64,000 nt of DNA from assembly GCF_047511655.1 (NCBI RefSeq), contig NC_133396.1, positions 129,465,490-129,529,489 of the forward strand, in the 5' to 3' direction. This document shows, one piece after another, positions 56,881-64,000 of this stretch (its first letter is position 1; each line of letters opens with the position of its first letter). This stretch comes from Castor canadensis. Its lineage: Eukaryota; Chordata; Mammalia; Rodentia; Castoridae. Position numbers and translations under genes: made by a program. The notes under the pieces are model-generated. The model was not told the DNA's origin, did no database searches, and saw only the letters and a list, made by a program, of their open reading frames with translations.

Positions 56881-58270
56881 TGTTTTTACTGGGCCATGGT
56901 GAGGGTGGGAGTAGTAGGCATGACCCCTAAGGGTCAGCATGGCGTGGGAGAGTTTTGAGGCTCTCATCTCTGGCTCAGCATCTCCTTTTAGGGATGCCAC
57001 AAAAGGGCCCAGAGCCCATTCTCCTCTGGGGTCAGGGAAGACCAGACAGGCACTCTGGTGGGTGGTGGGGCACCAGCACCTCACGATGGAGGACATATGC
57101 CAGGGACTGTCCTCTGGGAGGTGGGGGTGGGTGGGTGGATGGGCCGCAGTCTTGTATTCTCTCAAGAGCTGGGCTTAGAGGGCAGTGAAGCCAAGGCAGG
57201 GGCAGGACTGAACCAGAGTTTGGGTCTGTAACTGACCCATCTTGCTGCTTTAGTCCTCAGGTAGGGCAGGCTGAGGGGCCTGGGTGCCCAAGGCGAGGGT
57301 TTACCACTGGAGGGTCTCCTGGCTGAGAAGGTGGGTTCCCCACCCTGCTGGAGGCTGCGCACACAGTCCCCATACACAACAGCTAGGTGACACTGTCTGC
57401 AGAACTCACCCTATCCAATGGAACCGAGACAGAAGTGACAGTTCTGTCTGGGGGCCCCTTGCAATGGAAGACATGCTTCTCTTCCTCTAGTTTGAGGCTC
57501 CTGGACAGGTCTAAACTCTTTAGCTATGACATCATGTGTTTGTTCTGCTGCTGCTTGAGCTGCAAACAGCTGGGTGACAGCAGGGGAAACAAATCTTCCC
57601 TCCCTGACTTCCCTCCAAGTGACCAGGGATTTCCGCTGGGTAGAAAACAGCTGAGCTGCGTAAGCAACCAGACCTGAACCTTAGCTGCCTGAGTGGAACC
57701 TGGCTACCCACCCACAAGCCGACAGGAGGCCAGCACAGTCCTTCCCTGGTCTGGGCTGTTTAGTGGTAACCTCTAATGACCCCCAAGGTAACTACAGTTG
57801 TAGTTTGGAACTAGGGCATGATTTTGGATCTCCTGAGTCAAATAATGACCTAAGGAAAACCTTCACACACAGAAGAGATGAAGGGTGGTGCCAAGAGACT
57901 TCATGAGCCCAAGAAAAACCACTGCCGCTCTGGACTCAGACTCCCTAGTGGGGAAGTGGCGGGATGTTAGTGTGTATTGAGGCGGGCTCAGCGCCTTGTC
58001 ACATAGCCCTCCTCTCTTCCTTAAAATAGCCACATGCTCAGCCTCTGGGAACCCTGATTTCTTCATATGGTTCTTCTGTACCTTCAATCTCGGCTTTTCC
58101 TGGGCCCGATCCACCTAGGAAACCCCTTCTGGTGCTCCCAGAGACTCACCCTCAGGTAGGCTCACTTGGGGGCTCCCTGAGGAAGAGACCTCTAAGTGGA
58201 TAGGAGTTGCAGGAGGCTGTCGGTGAGGCCCCATGGAGGCCTTGATAGATGTGAGTCTACCAATCCCACT
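56851..58270. other. Intergenic DNA between SYT2 and a probable convergent gene
   Basis: No coding exons, SINEs or obvious regulatory boxes. It is mostly unique, moderately GC-rich sequence bounded by a + strand poly(A) signal on the left and a - strand poly(A) signal on the right. Confidence 0.5.
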
Positions 58271-58290
58271 GCACAAAGTTAAAACACATT

Positions 58291-58296
58291 TTTATT
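58291..58296 (-). terminator. Candidate poly(A) signal of the convergent - strand gene
   Basis: TTTATT on the + strand reads AATAAA on the - strand. About 20 nt further along the - strand is a TTTGTGCAGTGGG region that could serve as cleavage/GU element. Confidence 0.4.
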
Positions 58297-59012
58297 TACT
58301 CATTTATAAATACTGTTGTGTTTACAGGCATCATATAGATGTGAATATTATTCCCGAACTTTCAAACACAGAATACTTAATACTACTTAACAACAACCAG
58401 TAAAACATCCATCTCAGGGTTGAAAGGCCACTCAAAATTGCATAAAAATACATTCAGTTCACAAAGCGAATTTGGCTTCCCCTCCCTTAGCCCCACCCCC
58501 GCCCCAGGTGTATTTACAATGGACTGAAGTTAATCCACACAAACCAGCTGAAAAATGGTTACATTTGGTGCTTTAACCATGGTGGAAGTAAGGTGAGGAG
58601 TGAAGGGTAGAGAGAGCAGAGACAAAAATGCTATCACTAAAATGGGGAGTGTGGTGATTCTCAAAGGCTCCTTTCACCTTGCCTCATCAAGGTCTGGACA
58701 GAAGAAGCATGAAAGGAAGAACACCATAAACCCGAGACTTGAGTGTGAAGTATTCAATTGAGAATAGGCTGTTATTGAGATGTAAGGGGAAACACATTCC
58801 TTCCCCTCAGGGCTATCACCGCCCTCCTTGAGGTACCAGCCAGTGGCGCCCCTAAGAGATTCAAGAGATGCTGGCTAGAAAAGGGGGTGTGCTGGAGGCT
58901 GCATCCTCTCAGAGCCCTCTTCTACCCCAGTGGCCTGCCTCCTGGTGTCCTTTACCTCCAATTGCCTTTACATCAGAGGACAAGCTGGAATCTGTTCAAT
59001 GTCTCAGGGCTG

Positions 59013-59074
59013 GGAGCAAGAACACCAAGGGCAAATATACCTTGGAGCAAGAACACCAAGGGCAAATATACCTT
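59013..59074. repeat. Perfect 31-bp tandem duplication
   Basis: The unit starting GGAGCAAGAACACCAAGGGC occupies 59013-59043 and again 59044-59074 with no mismatch. Confidence 0.95.
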
Positions 59075-62000
59075 GGAGAGAGTTGAGCTGATGCTGGCTC
59101 TCCAGTGTCCCTTGCTCAGGATTTGTGCTCTGATCCCCACCTCTGGCTTAGGGAGCTCAACAGGGGCTCTTATGAGCAAACCGCCCCCCCCACCCCAAGT
59201 CGGTGTGCCTTTCTTGCCAGGCAGGAATGAACTGAGGTTGCTGTTACCAGATACATTGACATACTGATCCAGTTTGTACTGAGAAGACATACTTCTGCTT
59301 TAAGCTGGAACTAGTCACACCTCTCAGGATGAAAGATGGAATGAGCCAGACATGGCTACTCACAGTCTCCTTGGCCGAGCTGTGGAGGAGTCATGTGGGC
59401 CTACAAGTCAAACCTCTCTGAACGGTCATTGGCACAGCCAGGGAGCTTTGAAACTTGAGAGGGGATGGGGGTGTGTGGCATATGACACACTCCTCCAAGA
59501 ATCTTGGCCAACTGACAGAAACCCTCTAAAGCACCACCAGGTTCAAGCGAGGAAGCAAGGTATAAAGATTGTGGAGGGCGATGAGAGGGAAAAGAAGGGG
59601 GAAGGGTGTATGCTTATTTTGGAAGAGAATAAGAGCATCCTGGTGTCACCCTCAGGGACCACCCAAGTAAAATTTTATTGGAAGCATTAGGGGAAAACTT
59701 GGAGAAATAACAAAATGTCACTGGAAAATTCACAGTTCAAAATGATAAGCAAATGAGTTGGTGAACGGCTCAGAGAAGTCCTTTGGGGAACTGGTAGGGA
59801 GGGTGAAAAACAAAAGATGAATTAACAGAATACTACATTTGGGTAAGACTGTTTTCTAAGTTCTCATTTCTAATCAAGCAAGACCTCACTGTGAAAGCCC
59901 CGGACTAATAAGCTGCATGTGCATTCACACAGGCTAGAAGATATCCTCAAACTGTCAAAGCTTCTTAAGGCAAGGCCAGAGCATGCTTCAGTGCCAGGGT
60001 CTTTAGACACTCCCTCCTCTCATCTTTCCAAGGAGGCTTCCAGACACTGGGTTGTAAGGTACACATCAGGTCAACTGTGACCCACCACCGCCTTTCAAGG
60101 AGACGTGGATGCAGTTGCTGACTGGCTGGTCAAGAGCTTGTTTTTCCTCAGCCCTCAAGAGACCACCTCATTCCTTAGTAGCTGTGACAATGACAGTTTC
60201 TGGGCTATAATGAAGTTGATCTATTTTTCAAATCTAATCAGATACAAACAATTGATAGCCATCCCTGGCAGGGCCTACTGCTCCTAAGCAGTGTCAATAC
60301 CCATTAGGGAGGCTGATTAAAACCTCTGCTCAGCTGATGGCTGAGGGATGCAGTCATCAGTGAGACAGAATTCACTTCCATGTGCTGAAGCTTCATTTTC
60401 TTCCTTCCAGTGCTCACAGCCTCCATCCTGCTCACGTTCAAAGCCCCTGGCCATTTGCTCTTTTCCTAACATAGAACACAGGCCACCTCTACTTCCAGGG
60501 TCTCTGCCCTTCACTGTGCACAAACCCAGACCTGCAGGAGTCTTGAGAGCCAAGTTCTGTTCTATGCAATGTGGCTGTATGGTTTGTAAATGCTTACTGC
60601 TCTCATAGACTCCTCTGCAGACCTGCTTTAAAGGAAAGACCATCTTGAACAGCATCGGAACCTTCTTCTGAGAGCCTCAAGTCAGAGGAGGAGCTCAACA
60701 GAACCAAAGATTGAGGGTTTTTACTGAGGAAAACTCTTACTGTTGCAAAGGCAGAGTTCAAGACTAGGACCAGCTGGTACTAAGCAGAAATGCAATTAGT
60801 CTGCTGTTTGGATATTGAGAGCCAGTGCAGATCACAGCTGAGAAAGCTGAGGAGAGGTGATTGAGGACACCTAGGAAACAGCATATCTATTTCCTATTAA
60901 AACAATTTGTCCAAGGCTGCCTGCAACAAATTGTATTCTACCCATTTCCCCATGAGCTCCAATTTCCATCTCTGCAGGTTTTAATATTCTTACCAAACCT
61001 TTTACAAGGGAAAGCAATTGCAACACCATTCAATTACCCTCAATATTAAACTCAGTTTCCAACAAGGATGAGAAGTCAACCTTGATATGCTGATGTTAAA
61101 CAGTTTGAATCTGGAAGAAAACAAGAATTTTGGTCTTGAATTTTTTAAGATAAAAGGAGGAAATTTTTGAAGCAGAAATTTCAACTTTAAGAACTGTTCT
61201 GATCTTCCTAATAAAGAATATATCATAGAATTTTATGCTGAAAGGAACTTTGTATAGATTATCTTGCCCAGGGTCACATGGCTACATAGAAGAGTTGGCC
61301 CCAGAACTCAGATGTGCAGAATCCCAGTGGATTATTCTTATAGCACCGTATGTTGCCCTCAAAGCTGCCTTGCTTACTGGGTCAGAGAAACCCACATCCT
61401 CGAGGGGGTCTGCACTTGACTTGCCTTAAAAATAAGAATGGCAACAAAGATCTGCAGCTATAATTGGGCCTAGATTTGTGCAGGGACCACCTCTGACTGA
61501 TAATTGGGTAGAGGTAAGTGCAGTGCGGGCATATACTGTGGGGCTCGATGATTCCTGGTAGGACTAGAAGGGACACCAGGGCTCCTGCAGTGTGGCCTCA
61601 CTGCTAAGCTGCTCTGGAATCAGTGGCTCATCTGGGGTAGAACTAGGTATTGCCCTACTCACTGGCTTAGCTGCTGAATCCTTTAGGCTTTCCCATTTAA
61701 AATGCAAAAGAGTATGAAAACAAGTGGCAAATTTTACAGTCCTCTCTTCCCTAGGCTTCTGCTCATCCCAGGCCCTCCTCTTAATGAGTGCCAACACTGT
61801 GAAGACCCTCTCTTGCACAATGGTCTGGACAGAAACACTATCTTTTTCTGAGAGAAGACAGTGTCTGTCTGTGGCTAGGAGAGGCTGCAAAGGGGCCAGA
61901 AATCCAGAGCCCTAGAAAAATGTATGGCTGTGAGAGTTTCTTCTTCCCTCATCTCTGGCTCAGTGAGATACTCCTGGGGAAAACAGCAAGCAGTTTGCAC

Positions 62001-63859
62001 ATACTTTTATGGGGTCTACAGGTTAAGGGGGATTTTATCCTCACTTCCTGGGTGGAACTGTCAAATAAGCATATGTTTTGTTTCAGGCAGGGAGAGTGGG
62101 TGAAATGTTCAAAGAGAGATATGAAATCCACCAGTGGCTTCGGTGAAAAACAAATGCATTTACATCTCTTTAAATGGGGTGAGGGCTGCGATAGAACCAG
62201 AGAAAATCCAGAAGAGAAGCAAGTATCCCTCAGTTGCATAGAGACAAGGAGATTCCAGAAACTATGAATGAAGCTGGCCCATGAGAGAATTTAGTGCACT
62301 GAGTAGCCAGCCCAAGCCATGCCTATTTAGATTCTTCAGAGGCAACACCTGAGATGTGTGTAACCCTCACAATAGGGACTGAGATGGGGGCTGGGAGCCA
62401 TCAGACCCTGGAGTAATCAGAAAAGGCTCAGTAGCCCTGAAAGACAAACAGGCAAATTCCAGCCAGAGAATTTCTGGAGTGGCCTAATCATTATTCCCAA
62501 AGGTGTGGCTTGGTAATCAAAAAAATATCAAATCAGAGAACAGAGGGTATGAAACTATACTGAGAACATTCTCTTCCCCATTCTAACATGACAGAGCTGA
62601 GCCCACGTAGCTGGCAGCTTGCAGCTGGTTTTCTCAGCTTGAGCTGCTGGGGAGGCTCATGAATACCAAGTCAACAAGTGAGGATGGGGGTCGGTGGCCA
62701 CTGGAGAGAACCATAGTCTCAAACTGACCAAGCGGCGCAAGAAAAGGAGACCTGGGGTTGCCAGCACCCAAGGAGGGCAGCTGGCTATCAGAAGGCCTAT
62801 AACCACCAAGCCCCTGTGGGGCTTTTAGTCAATATGGCTCTGAAGAAATGACATTTTATTCTCTGGAAGAGACCAGAATTCAGTTATCTGTCTCATAGAA
62901 TTAATGACTTTAGAGAATGCGCCTGAAATCACCCATGATGGCTTACACTTTCATGGGTTCTTCATTGTTGAATCCAGTACTCCTCAGCTTGTAAGTATCC
63001 TGTTAAAAGGAAGCACCCTGTGCTATGGCAGGGCTGTGTAAAGCAGCAGGGTGCAACAACCCCCGAGCTTTGAGAACTCGTCTCCCATGCTTTGGAAGGC
63101 ACAAAGGGCTCTGAGGGAGCTCTCTCTTACTCCTTTACCTGGTCTATGGACTGGAGGAGGCGCAAAATGCTTCCCCAATAATATTTTTTCCTGAGAAAGA
63201 GGCAACAATTCTCTCTTCCCCAGTGTCAAAGATGTGCCAAGAGACTCAATTAGCCAACACCTTGTTGATTTCCTCTCCCTAGAATGAAGGAAATGTTTAT
63301 TATAGTGAAAGATATGGTGCTTCTCACTCCACTTCAGCGTTCCCTGAGAACTGAGCATACGGTGTCCCCATGATAATACAAAGTCCTAAGAGAGGAGCAG
63401 CTTCTGAAAATGGGTGGAAACAGAAGACAGAATCTTATATGCTCTAAAACTGGTGTTTTGTTAGAGGCATGGTTTCTATTCTGGAACTGGGATCCTGAAT
63501 TACAGCTTCTGGTTTAAGAGCATGGGATGTTTCAGAGGGTCACAGAAAACAATCCTCCATTCCATTTTCAGGAAAGAAACTAACAGAGGTAGTATATGTT
63601 AAGAGAATGGACCAATCTGAGCACTGAGCATCACTGACAACACTAAAATGACTTGCACACCCAAAATGAACCAAGGAATAAAACCACAAAAAGTAAACAC
63701 TATGTGCCTTTAATGTTGGGTCATCATTGAGAAGTAATGGTTTAATTGTGTGCTGGAATTATGGAGTACTCTGTCTAGGTCTGGGCATGATATTCTAAAA
63801 GGCTGTTTTAATCTAGAGGAGGATGGCCAAGATTTGACAGGCATGAAAAGCCTCTCATG

Positions 63860-63948
63860 AGGACTGGGGTGTGGCTCAAGTGGTAAAGCACTTGCCTAGT
63901 AAGCACAAGGTTCTGGGTTCAATCCCAGTACTAAAAAGAATAAAAGCA
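63860..63948 (+). mobile_element. ID-type tRNA-derived SINE
   Basis: Contains GTGGCTCAAGTGGTAAAGCA, CTTGCCTAGTAAGCAC and GGGTTCAATCC (A and B box remnants) and an A-rich tail. Confidence 0.85.
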
Positions 63949-64000
63949 TGCCACATGAAAGGACTAGGAAGGGAGCATCCATGTGCAGATTAGTAAAAAC

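Larger units (their letters stand above)
58275..64000 (-). other. Probable 3' UTR of a convergent gene (PPP1R12B by synteny, inferred)
   Basis: No coding exon is visible on either strand. Read on the - strand, an AATAAA lies at 58291-58296 near the left edge, with further ones at 59674-59679 and 62855-62860. The first 200 bases next to it are A/T-rich and unique, as 3' UTR ends often are. In human, PPP1R12B lies tail-to-tail with SYT2, so its 3' UTR would fall here. The only SINE in the block is an ID copy at about 63860-63948. The gene identity rests on synteny, not on protein sequence. Confidence 0.35.

Noticed and set aside
60317..60655. 112-codon open frame on the - strand, considered as a PPP1R12B exon
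   Set aside because: The peptide has no coiled coil or ankyrin features of that family and there are no convincing splice sites; treated as UTR.

Overview
This window is vertebrate nuclear DNA, and the SINE content makes it rodent. The sequence carries 7SL-derived (B1-type) and tRNA-derived (ID-type) monomers and, repeatedly, a B1-ID dimer. Dimers of this kind belong to the squirrel, dormouse and beaver/kangaroo-rat branches rather than to mouse or rat. The exact wording of the dimer suggests Castorimorpha, perhaps beaver, but that is memory-based and tentative.

The only protein-coding gene I can support is synaptotagmin-2 (SYT2), on the + strand and apparently complete. A CpG-rich promoter region lies at about 11150-12450, and a non-coding first exon ends at a clean donor at 11831/11832. 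Intron 1 is about 30 kb (11832-42019). Eight coding exons follow, running from the ATG at 42043 to the TAG at 51319-51321. Their conceptual splice gives a 421-residue protein: glycosylated lumenal N-terminus, one membrane span with a palmitoylation-type Cys cluster, linker, C2A and C2B. A long 3' UTR (51322 to about 56850) ends near an ATTAAA with a GT-rich element downstream. The product is a fast Ca2+ sensor of synaptic-vesicle exocytosis.

Layout: 1-11150 is upstream intergenic DNA with old L2/MIR pieces, a few SINEs and one cluster of homeodomain-type TAAT motifs. Positions 11832-36160 are a SINE-poor, mostly unique part of intron 1 with ancient L1M, L2, L3/CR1 and MIR remnants. Positions 36160-41900 are a repeat-dense block, an old L1M copy interrupted by nested SINEs, directly before the first coding exon. 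Positions 42020-51321 hold the coding exons and 51322-56850 the 3' UTR, which contains two TG tracts and a palindromic ancient transposon. From about 58275 to the window end there is no coding sequence, but AATAAA signals on the - strand suggest the 3' UTR of a convergent gene. From human synteny that would be PPP1R12B (inference).

I found no CRISPR array, operon, defence system or other novel multi-gene system, and I do not think one is here. The items most worth checking are a leucine at a lumenal position that is phenylalanine in rat/mouse SYT2 (the botulinum neurotoxin B contact position that also differs in human), a 9-nt tandem splice acceptor at exon 4, a transposon hairpin inside the 3' UTR, and an AUG-UGA minimal upstream ORF in the leader region.
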